Assembly: GCA_016929465.1 (NCBI GenBank)
Contig: JAFGIT010000047.1
Span: 1-13,733 of the forward strand
DNA from: JAFGIT01 sp016929465 [NCBI: Candidatus Coatesbacteria bacterium]
GTDB taxonomy: Bacteria > B130-G9
Direction: 5' to 3'
Length of the DNA: 13,733 bases
Within the stretch, counting starts at the first letter, position 1, and every line of letters begins with the position of its first letter. A program made the translations under genes and the position numbers. Below the pieces are notes generated by a model. That model was not told the DNA's origin and made no database searches. It saw only the letters and a list, made by a program, of their open reading frames with translations. This document shows, one piece after another, positions 6,947 to 13,688 of this stretch.

Positions 6947-8001
6947 GATATCGCTTGCAGACTGAAGATTTGAGCACTGCTCAGCGCGAGACGACCGTCC
7001 TCTTCATCTGGGAGCCGCCTGACAGGCTTCGCGAATACCTCGAGAACGGGCTCGAAGGCCTGCCAGGCATTAAGCTGGTCTATCCGCCCGATGTCGAGGA
7101 AGAGACACTGACTCGGCTCGCGCCGGATGCCGATATAATCATCGGCTGGAGACCCACGAAGGGCATTTTGGATGCAGCAGAGCGACTGAAGCTCTTCATC
7201 AATCCAGGGGCAGGGGTGCAGCATCTGATCGATCTCTTCCGGGAGCAGGCCGAAAGGCGGGACATCACCCTCGTGAACGGACACGGCAACTCCTACTTCA
7301 CGGCACAGCATGCGGTCGCAATGCTACTCGCCCTGACCAACAAGGTTATCCCACATCACAACTGGATGGTTCAGGGCCAATGGCGAAAAGGTGACAAGGA
7401 CGCGGTGACGATTCCCATGCGAGATAGAAGCGTGGGACTCCTGGGCTATGGCGCGGTCAACTCGAAGGTGCATCGCTTCCTCTCCGGCTTCGAAGTCGAA
7501 TTCCATGCCCTTAGAAGCGACTGGTCGAAGCTGGCCGAAGCGCCGCCAACTCATCTCGTTCAATATACTCCGGATCAGCTCGACGATTTCCTGAAAGCGA
7601 TCGACATCCTCATCGTCGCGCTACCAATGACTCCAAAGACCGACGGTTTGATCGGTGCCCGAGAGTTCGAGCTGCTCGGCCCTGACGGGCTATTTTTGAA
7701 CTTCGGCCGAGGAGGGGTGGTTGATGAGAAAAGCCTATATAATGCCCTGAAGGAGAAGGTAATCGCGGGCGCGGCGCTCGACGTCTGGTATAACTACACG
7801 CCCGTTGCCGACGAGGGCGGCAGGACCGCCCCGTACAACTACCCTTTCCACGAGCTCGACAACGTGGTCCTCTCACCCCACCGGGCCGCGTCGCCGTTCC
7901 GCGACCTGAAGCGCTGGGATGAGGTCATCGAGAACATCACCCGCTTCGCAAATGGCAGGACTGACTTTTTGAATGTGGTGGATATCGAGGCGGGATACTG
8001 A
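6943..8001 (+). CDS. D-isomer-specific 2-hydroxyacid dehydrogenase family protein
   Basis: The product has about 352 residues with the two-lobe structure of the family. The Rossmann motif VGLLGYGAVNSKV (about 164-176) binds NAD(P); Arg256 in FGRGGVVDE and His313 in LSPHRAA are the catalytic Arg and His positions. The third catalytic residue, normally Glu in DVFxxEP, is replaced: the sequence is DVWYNYTP, with Tyr285 at the expected place. Members reduce 2-keto acids or oxidise D-2-hydroxy acids. No ATG is available; the frame opens after a TGA at 6937 and the usable starts are TTG at 6943, 6955 or 6970, none with a strong ribosome site. The ATG at 6936 is in another frame and soon stops. The last 33 codons are repeated at 11136-11236 after the signalling module. 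Confidence 0.9.
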   Translation: MRYRLQTEDLSTAQRETTVLFIWEPPDRLREYLENGLEGLPGIKLVYPPDVEEETLTRLAPDADIIIGWRPTKGILDAAERLKLFINPGAGVQHLIDLFREQAERRDITLVNGHGNSYFTAQHAVAMLLALTNKVIPHHNWMVQGQWRKGDKDAVTIPMRDRSVGLLGYGAVNSKVHRFLSGFEVEFHALRSDWSKLAEAPPTHLVQYTPDQLDDFLKAIDILIVALPMTPKTDGLIGAREFELLGPDGLFLNFGRGGVVDEKSLYNALKEKVIAGAALDVWYNYTPVADEGGRTAPYNYPFHELDNVVLSPHRAASPFRDLKRWDEVIENITRFANGRTDFLNVVDIEAGY

Positions 8002-8005
8002 ACCG
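7901..8005 (+). repeat. Left copy of direct repeat: 3' end of the dehydrogenase gene
   Basis: Positions 7901-8001 match 11136-11236 with 12 mismatches in 101 bp by my own alignment (about 88%) and no gaps. The 45-base stretch from 7931 to 7986 has only one or two changes. Ten bases at the end of this copy, TACTGAACCG (7996-8005), also occur at 11116-11125, twenty bases left of the second copy in a different order. The repeats are in direct orientation and enclose the kinase and cyclase genes; their spacing is 3235 bp. Confidence 0.92.
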
Positions 8006-8039
8006 AAGCTGAATATCAGATCCGATTAGGACAGCACGA

Positions 8040-9983
8040 TTGAGCATGGAGCTCTTGCGATCATTCCCGATTGCGATATATGCTGATGTGCAGAGTCGTG
8101 AGATAATGGTCAAAAGGCCCCATGAGCAGGACGGAGAGATGCCAAAGAACGAAGACATGCGAAGCTGCTTCCTCGCGATGCAGTTCTCTCGAACGTCAAG
8201 AGAAATCAGAATTGCGGTTGAGAAAGGTGCAAGATCCGCTCATTTCGAGGTCATCTCTCTCGAAGATGCATCTTCATCAATGAGCCTGACTATTGAGCAG
8301 ACTGTCCTATCGGCTATTGCGGCGGCAGACTGCGTAATTGGCGATGTCTCTAAGCTGAATCCCAACGTATTTTTTGAGATGGGGATTGCTCGAGCCATGG
8401 GGAAACATGTTCTGCTAATTGCAGCTGACAGTGCAACCGGCGCAAGTGACTTAGAGATGGCCCAGGTAGAGCCGTTGAGGTATTCCGAAAGTAGAGATGG
8501 TCTCCTGAGGTTAACCAAAGATATAGAGCACTCCCTCAAAGAAATTCGACAATTCCCGCAATCTCAACAGACCATATCGCGATCTCAGGCCTCAATTCCC
8601 TTCTATATCGATTGGGATAGCCTAAGCGAGAGAGATGCCGAAAATCTCTGCAGAGAGCTTTTGTCCCAGATGGGCTTTAAGCGGCTCGAATGGGAGAAGG
8701 TATCTCCGGAAATTGACCTCGTTGCGGAGCTTAACAGAAAGGATCCTGACGGATTTGAATATCGAGAGCTATGGCTCATATCGATGGGGCTTAATGCGCC
8801 CCCAGATATGTTAATTGAGATGCTCTCCCATAAACCGGAATATTTGCTGGATCGCATTCTTCGATATTCAGATCGTTTAGAGCGAAGCATCTCTCGATAC
8901 GGGGAATCATCTATAACCTTGCTCCTTATTCTATCTCGGTCGGGACGCCATTCCGAGGAATTGGAGATGCTACGAAGGCGAATGGAGATGCGCCGATCAC
9001 GTTTTGAGAATCGCGGTCTGAATTTGCGCTTACGGATTTGGGATCAAGATTACATGACATCACTTGTTCATAGATTCCCAGGTATCGCATACAAGTATTT
9101 TTCAGATGAGGGTCGCATTCGCTCAAAGACAAGAAAGAGCTATGAGGAGCTGTATGGTGAGAATGTCGAATTGACAGCAAGGCAAGCATCCTTGATCAAA
9201 GAGCTAGAGGATGAGAAAAACAAGCGAGTGCGGGCTGAACGTGATGCGATATGGAAGGATATCTCATTTTCTGCTGCCCACAAGATAGGCAATCCGATAT
9301 TCGCGATTGAGACCGACCTGGATCCTCTGGCAAAAAGGATCAATGAGGACAGAAAGGCCGACGCAATAACAGTCCTGAAAAATATCCGGTCCGCTGTCGA
9401 GAAGGCGAAAGGATTCGTTGATCAGTTCAAGTCTCTTGCTAAAGCGCAGGAGATCAAGCTAATCCCCATGTTACTCAAGCCCATTCTGCAGGATGCCTGT
9501 AAGTTTGCAGAAGACAAGAAGGTGAATTGCTCTATCGTTTGTCCGGATGATCTGAGTATTCAGGGAGATCCAGAAAAATTGGCCGAGTGCTTTGATGAAT
9601 TGGCCGCAAATGCGACTCATTGGCTGAAGAAGAGACGGAAGAAGGAGATTTCGCTCGTGGCCATATCCCCTGCGCCTGAGCCTCTGCCCGATTTTTTGGA
9701 CTCGTCACAGAAATATGTTTTAATACACGTCGAAGACAATGGTCCCGGAGTGCAACGAGAGAACAAGAATCGCATATTCGACGCCTTTTTTACGACTCGG
9801 GAGCATGGGACTGGGCTGGGACTAGCGCTCGTTCGTCGAATCATCGATGGGCACAAGGGGGGAATTATGGAGGTTGGGGTACCAGGAAAGGGAGCGGACT
9901 TTGAGATATTTGTTCCTCTGAGTTCCGACAGCTCCCCGAAGGCAATGGAAAGACGCCCACAGAAGCGTTTGAGTGAGGGATAG
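8040..9983 (+). CDS. Histidine kinase with N-terminal deoxyribosyltransferase/TIR-like domain and a degenerate Mrr-like domain
   Basis: The 647-residue, apparently soluble protein has three parts. Residues about 41-170 follow the 'CFVIMPF' nucleotide-binding family related to nucleoside 2-deoxyribosyltransferase and TIR folds: CFLAMQF, then AADCVIGDVSK and NPNVFFEMGIARAMGK, with Glu113 at the catalytic-glutamate position. Residues about 190-345 (DWDSLSERDAENLCRELL, MGF, EIDLVAEL) resemble the Mrr restriction-endonuclease fold, but the strand that should carry the catalytic Lys reads ELWLISMG without one. A coiled coil (about 366-405) leads to a kinase core: His414 in AAHKIGNP, N-box Asn524 in ELAANA, G1 Asp566 in DNGPGV, and GTGLGL near 590. 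The TTG at 8040 has AGGA nine bases before it; the ATG at 8046 is an alternative. The stop lies 4 bp from the partner gene. Function as a sensor is inferred; the kinase core is certain. Confidence 0.86.
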   Translation: MSMELLRSFPIAIYADVQSREIMVKRPHEQDGEMPKNEDMRSCFLAMQFSRTSREIRIAVEKGARSAHFEVISLEDASSSMSLTIEQTVLSAIAAADCVIGDVSKLNPNVFFEMGIARAMGKHVLLIAADSATGASDLEMAQVEPLRYSESRDGLLRLTKDIEHSLKEIRQFPQSQQTISRSQASIPFYIDWDSLSERDAENLCRELLSQMGFKRLEWEKVSPEIDLVAELNRKDPDGFEYRELWLISMGLNAPPDMLIEMLSHKPEYLLDRILRYSDRLERSISRYGESSITLLLILSRSGRHSEELEMLRRRMEMRRSRFENRGLNLRLRIWDQDYMTSLVHRFPGIAYKYFSDEGRIRSKTRKSYEELYGENVELTARQASLIKELEDEKNKRVRAERDAIWKDISFSAAHKIGNPIFAIETDLDPLAKRINEDRKADAITVLKNIRSAVEKAKGFVDQFKSLAKAQEIKLIPMLLKPILQDACKFAEDKKVNCSIVCPDDLSIQGDPEKLAECFDELAANATHWLKKRRKKEISLVAISPAPEPLPDFLDSSQKYVLIHVEDNGPGVQRENKNRIFDAFFTTREHGTGLGLALVRRIIDGHKGGIMEVGVPGKGADFEIFVPLSSDSSPKAMERRPQKRLSEG

Positions 9984-9987
9984 AGAT

Positions 9988-11082
9988 ATGCCTGGGAGTG
10001 AAAGACCTGTAGTTCTGCTGATAGATGATGAGAAAGAGAATCTGGATTCGCTGAAGCGAGCGCTCGGGGATGAGAATCCCGCTTGGGAAATACTCACCGC
10101 CCAAAGTGAGAAAGAAGCGGAGGAAACGCTAAAGCGCCAGATCAGCGAAAAGAAGCCTGTCGAAGTTGTTCTCACTGACCTGGTTATGGATACCGAAGCA
10201 AGCGGAATGAATATTCTGCAAAAGGCGAGACAGCTGGACCCCCTAATCATGGCGATTCTGTTCACGGCAAAGGAAAAGAGCCTCGATCGATATGCCGCTT
10301 TTGATTGCGGCGCCTTTGATGTCGTTGAGAAGAACATCAGAGGAACAGCAGCGGCGCGTGAGATCAACATCAAGACTCGAGCAGCTTTACGATATCGAGA
10401 ATGGTCTCAGTGGATAAACTTCATGCGGAGGTATTTCGACCCCAAGGTCTTCAATGTCATTCAGCGCGATCCATCCTTGCTCGATATATCAGGGAAGACG
10501 ATTTCGATTGTCTTCTGGGATATCAGTGGATTCTCGAAGCTCTGTGAGTCCCTGAAAGCATATCCCAATTTGATATCTGGATTTCTCCAGGAGTTCTGTG
10601 AAGTAGGCGCGAAGACCATCTTCGAACATGGTGGCGTCCTGGATAAGTTCATTGGCGATGAGATAATGGCCCTCTTTGGAGTTCTCAATCACAAAGACGA
10701 TGGGGGCAAATTAGACGCAATTGCGGCAGCAAAAACCGCACAAACGATGCGTGGGAGATTCGCGGAGCTGCTCCCCAAATGGATCGACAGATGGAGTCTA
10801 TATGTGCCAGAGAAGATAGAGATTGGATTGAAGTGCGGCATTCACACCGGCGAGGTTCTCGTGGGCAATGTGGGTACCGACTTTAGAGACCAATTCACCG
10901 CTCTGGGACCCCCAGTCAATTTCGCAAGCAGACTAACCGACAGGGCCAAACCAGGTCAGATACTCGTATCGCAATCGACAGAGAAGCGCATAGCGAAGAA
11001 TATAAAATCGGCGCCAGCTGGGGAGATCTCTGATGTCAAGAACATACCTGGCACATTCCTGCTATTCGAGGTCGTCTCTTAA
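9988..11082 (+). CDS. Response regulator with class III adenylate/guanylate cyclase output domain
   Basis: The 364-residue product joins a receiver domain (about 6-125) to a class III nucleotide cyclase domain (about 168-364). The receiver is complete: acidic pair Asp13-Asp14, phosphoacceptor Asp64 in VLTDLVM, Thr93 and Lys115. In the cyclase, metal-binding Asp178 (FWDISGFS) and Asp224 (FIGDEIMALFG), the base-contacting Lys220, and transition-state Asn311 and Arg315 (VNFASRL) are present. The motif usually reading G-D-x-V-N is G-P-P-V-N, so the base-selecting Asp is a Pro (residue 308). Phosphorylation by the kinase next door presumably switches the cyclase on. Catalysis looks possible; the nucleotide made is open. 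I chose the ATG at 9988, with AGGG ten bases upstream; a GTG at 9973 would overlap the kinase gene. No effector gene for the cyclic nucleotide is seen nearby. Confidence 0.92.
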   Translation: MPGSERPVVLLIDDEKENLDSLKRALGDENPAWEILTAQSEKEAEETLKRQISEKKPVEVVLTDLVMDTEASGMNILQKARQLDPLIMAILFTAKEKSLDRYAAFDCGAFDVVEKNIRGTAAAREINIKTRAALRYREWSQWINFMRRYFDPKVFNVIQRDPSLLDISGKTISIVFWDISGFSKLCESLKAYPNLISGFLQEFCEVGAKTIFEHGGVLDKFIGDEIMALFGVLNHKDDGGKLDAIAAAKTAQTMRGRFAELLPKWIDRWSLYVPEKIEIGLKCGIHTGEVLVGNVGTDFRDQFTALGPPVNFASRLTDRAKPGQILVSQSTEKRIAKNIKSAPAGEISDVKNIPGTFLLFEVVS

Positions 11083-11115
11083 GCGGCCATCTCACTCCGT
11101 CTCGTATTATTATGC

Positions 11116-11145
11116 TACTGAACCGTCAATCTTAGGCGACCTAAG
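11116..11145. repeat. Junction sequences: 10-bp repeat and a palindrome
   Basis: TACTGAACCG at 11116-11125 repeats the bases at 7996-8005, which span the dehydrogenase stop codon. Six bases further on is CTTAGG-CGA-CCTAAG (11131-11145), a perfect 6-bp inverted repeat with a 3-base loop. The homology to the dehydrogenase 3' end begins inside it, at 11136. Such a join of repeat and palindrome fits a recombination scar, but 10 bp and 6 bp matches can also arise by chance. Confidence 0.5.
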
Positions 11146-11236
11146 GCGCTGGGATGAGGTCATAGAGAACATCACCCGCTTCGCGAATGGCAGGACTGAC
11201 TTTTTGAATGTGGTGGACCTAAAGGCGGGGTATTAG
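11136..11236 (+). pseudogene. 3' fragment of a dehydrogenase gene (right copy of direct repeat)
   Basis: This piece encodes the last 33 residues of a 2-hydroxyacid dehydrogenase (DLRRWDEVIENITRF... ending AGY and a TAG stop), and nothing before 11136 continues the protein. Compared with the end of the complete gene at 7901-8001, most changes are in third codon positions and only three residues differ (Lys to Arg, Ile to Leu, Glu to Lys). The copies therefore diverged while both were coding, so this is a remnant of a related gene and not a fresh duplication. No start signal serves it; it is presumably not translated. The GAF-protein gene follows after 41 bp, which may be the original neighbour of the dehydrogenase. 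Confidence 0.85.
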
Positions 11237-11277
11237 AATAAGGGGCTAATTGACTCAGCCCAAAAAGGGGAACCAAA

Positions 11278-11991
11278 ATGAACGAAATGCCAGAGATTCA
11301 CGATATCGCTCTACCGGAGGCTATAGTCGGCCAGTGGCAAAAGCTGGTCGATCTCATCGCGAGGGTCATGAAAGTGCCGGCAGCCTTCGTCATGAGGGCT
11401 CAGCGGCCGGAGCTGGAAGTGTACAGGGCAAGCGAGAATCCAGAGAATCCAATCCCAGAGGGGACGCGGATGGATCTGGCTGGCCTTTACTGCGAGCGAG
11501 TGATGGATACCAAGGAGAGGCTCTTTGTCCCGAACGCGCTCGAGGATGAGGAGTGGAGGGATAAGCCAGGTGCAAAGGCGGGGCTTATCTCATATCTCGG
11601 CTTCCCTCTCGAATGGCCCAATGGCGAAGTATTCGGGACGATATGCACTCTCGATACGAAGGAAAGGGCACAGTCCAATACCTCCGAGGACTTATTGAGC
11701 CAATTCAGGCAGCTCGCAGAGGCACATCTCGCACTCGCCTATCAGAATAAAGCACTCGACATCGAGAAAGTCAGGCTCGAGAAGGCCCTCAATGAGATCA
11801 AGACGCTGCGCGGGCTCGTGCCGATCTGCGCCTGCTGTAAGAAGGTGCGAGATGACACCGGCTTCTGGCAATCCGTGGAGGTCTATGTGGGTGACCGGAC
11901 CGAAGCCGATTTCACCCACGGCGTCTGTCCCGAGTGCGAGAAGAAGCTTTATCCCCCCGAGCCGGGGGACGAGGACTACGAGGACGACTAA
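11278..11991 (+). CDS. GAF-domain protein with C-terminal CxxC...HGxCPxC motif
   Basis: The 237-residue protein begins with a GAF domain (about 12-155): the LISYLGFPLEWPNGEVFGTICTLD segment is the typical core. A helical linker or coiled coil (about 155-180, ALDIEKVRLEKALNEIKTLR) leads to a C-terminal module, LVPICACCKKVRDDTGFW, then VYVGDRTEADFTHGVCPECEKKLYP. The Cys184/Cys187 pair, His214, Cys217 and Cys220 are probably metal ligands. This tail is common at the end of bacterial PAS/GAF sensor proteins and kinases; its function is not known to me. No kinase or output domain is present, so the protein would sense a small molecule or redox state and signal through a partner. AGGGG lies at a good distance before the ATG. 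The acidic C-terminus (EPGDEDYEDD) is notable. Confidence 0.86.
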   Translation: MNEMPEIHDIALPEAIVGQWQKLVDLIARVMKVPAAFVMRAQRPELEVYRASENPENPIPEGTRMDLAGLYCERVMDTKERLFVPNALEDEEWRDKPGAKAGLISYLGFPLEWPNGEVFGTICTLDTKERAQSNTSEDLLSQFRQLAEAHLALAYQNKALDIEKVRLEKALNEIKTLRGLVPICACCKKVRDDTGFWQSVEVYVGDRTEADFTHGVCPECEKKLYPPEPGDEDYEDD

Positions 11992-12027
11992 CTCTGAAAC
12001 CAATCACAAAGGGAGACACAAATAAAG

Positions 12028-12600
12028 ATGGCTATGCTGCCCACGCTTCGCACCGAGAGGCTTGTTCTAAGGCCATTTGAGCTGACCGACGCGCTCGAGG
12101 TCCAGCGACTCGCCGGAGACCGACAAGTCGCAGCAACAACAGTCAACATTCCCCACCCATACAAGGATGGAATTGCGGAGGCCTGGATAGAGCGCCACGC
12201 GGAGGCTCTCGACAAGGGCGAAGCCGTGCACCTCGCTATTTGTCTGCGGGATGACGGGCGACTCGTTGGCGCAATCGCCCTCTTTCTGAGACTGGAACAC
12301 AACCGCGCAGAGATAGGGTATTGGGTGGGCAAGCCCTATTGGGGAAATGGATATTGCACTGAAGCAGCGGGGGAGATTATCCGCTACGGCTTCGAGGAGC
12401 TCGAGCTGAGCCGAATCTTCGCGGAATACATGGCCGGCAACGTGGCCTCTGGCCGCGTCCTGGAGAAGATCGGTATGAAATACGAGGGCCGTATGAGGCA
12501 GCACATGATCAAGTGGGACCTCCCTCAGGATATGATCGTTTATGGCATCCTGAAGGAGGATTTCGCCGAAATGCAGAGGGCTGCGGAGCAGAGGCATTAG
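12028..12600 (+). CDS. GNAT-family N-acetyltransferase (RimJ/RimL-like)
   Basis: The 190-residue product matches the RimJ-type acetyltransferase fold: N-terminal LRTERLVLRPFELTDA, then IGYWVGKPYWGNGYCTEAA (about 97-114), which is the acetyl-CoA-binding motif region, followed by GFEELELSRIFAEYMAGNVASGRVLEKIGM, the family's conserved final helix. It would acetylate an amino group on a protein N-terminus, amino acid or small molecule; the substrate is not readable. The ATG at 12028 has GGGAG about 12 bases upstream, and a second ATG two codons later is an alternative. It follows the GAF gene by 36 bp on the same strand. Confidence 0.92.
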   Translation: MAMLPTLRTERLVLRPFELTDALEVQRLAGDRQVAATTVNIPHPYKDGIAEAWIERHAEALDKGEAVHLAICLRDDGRLVGAIALFLRLEHNRAEIGYWVGKPYWGNGYCTEAAGEIIRYGFEELELSRIFAEYMAGNVASGRVLEKIGMKYEGRMRQHMIKWDLPQDMIVYGILKEDFAEMQRAAEQRH

Positions 12601-12608
12601 GTGGTTTA

Positions 12609-13038
12609 TTGACTGAAATAACGAGAACCCGACCTCTTTCCTATTCACTCTTCTCCCCCGGCTACGAGGGCGTCTATACTGGCCGGAAGACGGGCGAGAC
12701 TCCAGCGGACGGTTTGGGACCCTGCATCTTCGAGGGGGATGGGGACGGGAACGAGATCATGCGGTGGTCTCTCTGGAGTTGGACTGGCACGCTCGATGAG
12801 AGGGACTGGGATGACGACATCAAGCACATCAACCTGATGAAGAAGGCTTCGGGCCGCTGAGCGACGAAGTGCGCAAGATAAGGGCACATATCGCGAGCCC
12901 CAAGGAGGAAAGTGGCTCGCGGCTTGTCTGTGGAAAAACCTGATGCAGATTCCTGCCGGCCCTGGTAGATTTCTGCACAAAGAGCTGATCGAGCTGTCGG
13001 AGAAGGCGGGAATCGGTCTGCGCACTTGGATTGATTAG
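12609..13038 (+). pseudogene. Unidentified gene broken by two single-base frameshifts (or sequencing errors)
   Basis: Protein-like sequence runs through three frames in order. Frame one starts near the TTG at 12609 (AGGTGG just upstream) and runs to a TGA at 12858-12860 (ends ...DIKHINLMKKASGR). From about 12840 the sense continues in another frame (EEGFGPLSDEVRKIRAHIASPKE), and from about 12904 in a third (GGKWLAACLWKNLMQIPAG, then ...ELIELSEKAGIGLRTWID) to a TAG at 13036-13038. Each step equals the loss of one base. Restoring both would give a protein of about 143 residues, rich in Trp, Gly and acidic residues in its first half. I do not recognise the family. The breaks lie near GAAGAAG and CCCCAAGG, where read errors are plausible. 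Without a repair check, either decay or an assembly error fits. Confidence 0.6.
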
Positions 13039-13092
13039 GGATTAGCTGGCGGTTGGCAGTCAACGGAAATCCAACCAGAATTTGGAGGAAAT

Positions 13093-13659
13093 ATGGCTAA
13101 GATAAAAGTGGAAAGCAGCGTAGCGCTCTACCCGATGCCGGTACTCATTGTCGGTACTCATGTCGAAGGCAAACCGAACTTCATGACTGTCGGTTGGGCA
13201 ACTCGGATGAATCCCAAGCCGCCGATTTTGGGTATCGCGGTCGTGAAGACCCATCAAACCGCCCAGGGCATAATCGAGAACGAGGCATTCAGCATCAACA
13301 TCCCGAATGCCGAACTGCTGAAGGAGGCCGATTGCTGCGGCATCTTCTCCGGTCGCGAGATGGATAAAGCAGCGTTCTTCGATGTCTTTTATGGATCGGA
13401 GCTGCAGGCCGCGCCGATGATAGCTCAATGCCCTATCTGCCATGCGTGCAAGCTGGTCGATACGATAGAGTTGGACCCGGTTCATTTCTTTCTCGGCGAG
13501 ATAGTCGAGACCTACACCGAGAAAAAATATCTGACCTTCGGCAAGCCCGATCTCACCAAGACGAATCCATTCGTGCTGACCTTGCCGGACGGCAATTATC
13601 GGTCAGTCGGAGATGTGATCGGTAAAGCCTGGGAGATCGGGGCAAAGCACAAACCTTAG
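13093..13659 (+). CDS. Flavin reductase-like (FMN-binding split barrel) protein
   Basis: The 188-residue protein matches the flavin reductase/flavoredoxin family: PMPVLIVGTHVEGKPNFMTVGWA at the start (the FMN-binding strand-loop), then PPILGIAVVKTHQTAQGIIE and FSINIPNAELLKEADCCG. The last of these, with the nearby FSGREMDK, lies at the cofactor site. The CPICHAC cysteines (about residues 114-120) are an extra feature; most relatives have fewer cysteines there. Members bind FMN and pass electrons between NAD(P)H, ferredoxin or other partners. The start is secure: GGAGG lies six bases before the ATG. Neighbours suggest no single pathway. It stands 54 bp after the broken gene and about 30 bp before a possible next start. 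Confidence 0.9.
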   Translation: MAKIKVESSVALYPMPVLIVGTHVEGKPNFMTVGWATRMNPKPPILGIAVVKTHQTAQGIIENEAFSINIPNAELLKEADCCGIFSGREMDKAAFFDVFYGSELQAAPMIAQCPICHACKLVDTIELDPVHFFLGEIVETYTEKKYLTFGKPDLTKTNPFVLTLPDGNYRSVGDVIGKAWEIGAKHKP

Positions 13660-13688
13660 GATTATTGATTAGAGGAGAAATCCACAAA

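Noticed and set aside
6936-6965. ATG at 6936 as the dehydrogenase start
   Set aside because: It is in another frame and meets a stop after nine codons.
8040-11082. A Pycsar defence system
   Set aside because: The cyclase has a receiver domain and a kinase partner, and no separate TIR or membrane effector is beside it; the TIR-like domain lies in the kinase. Resemblance only.
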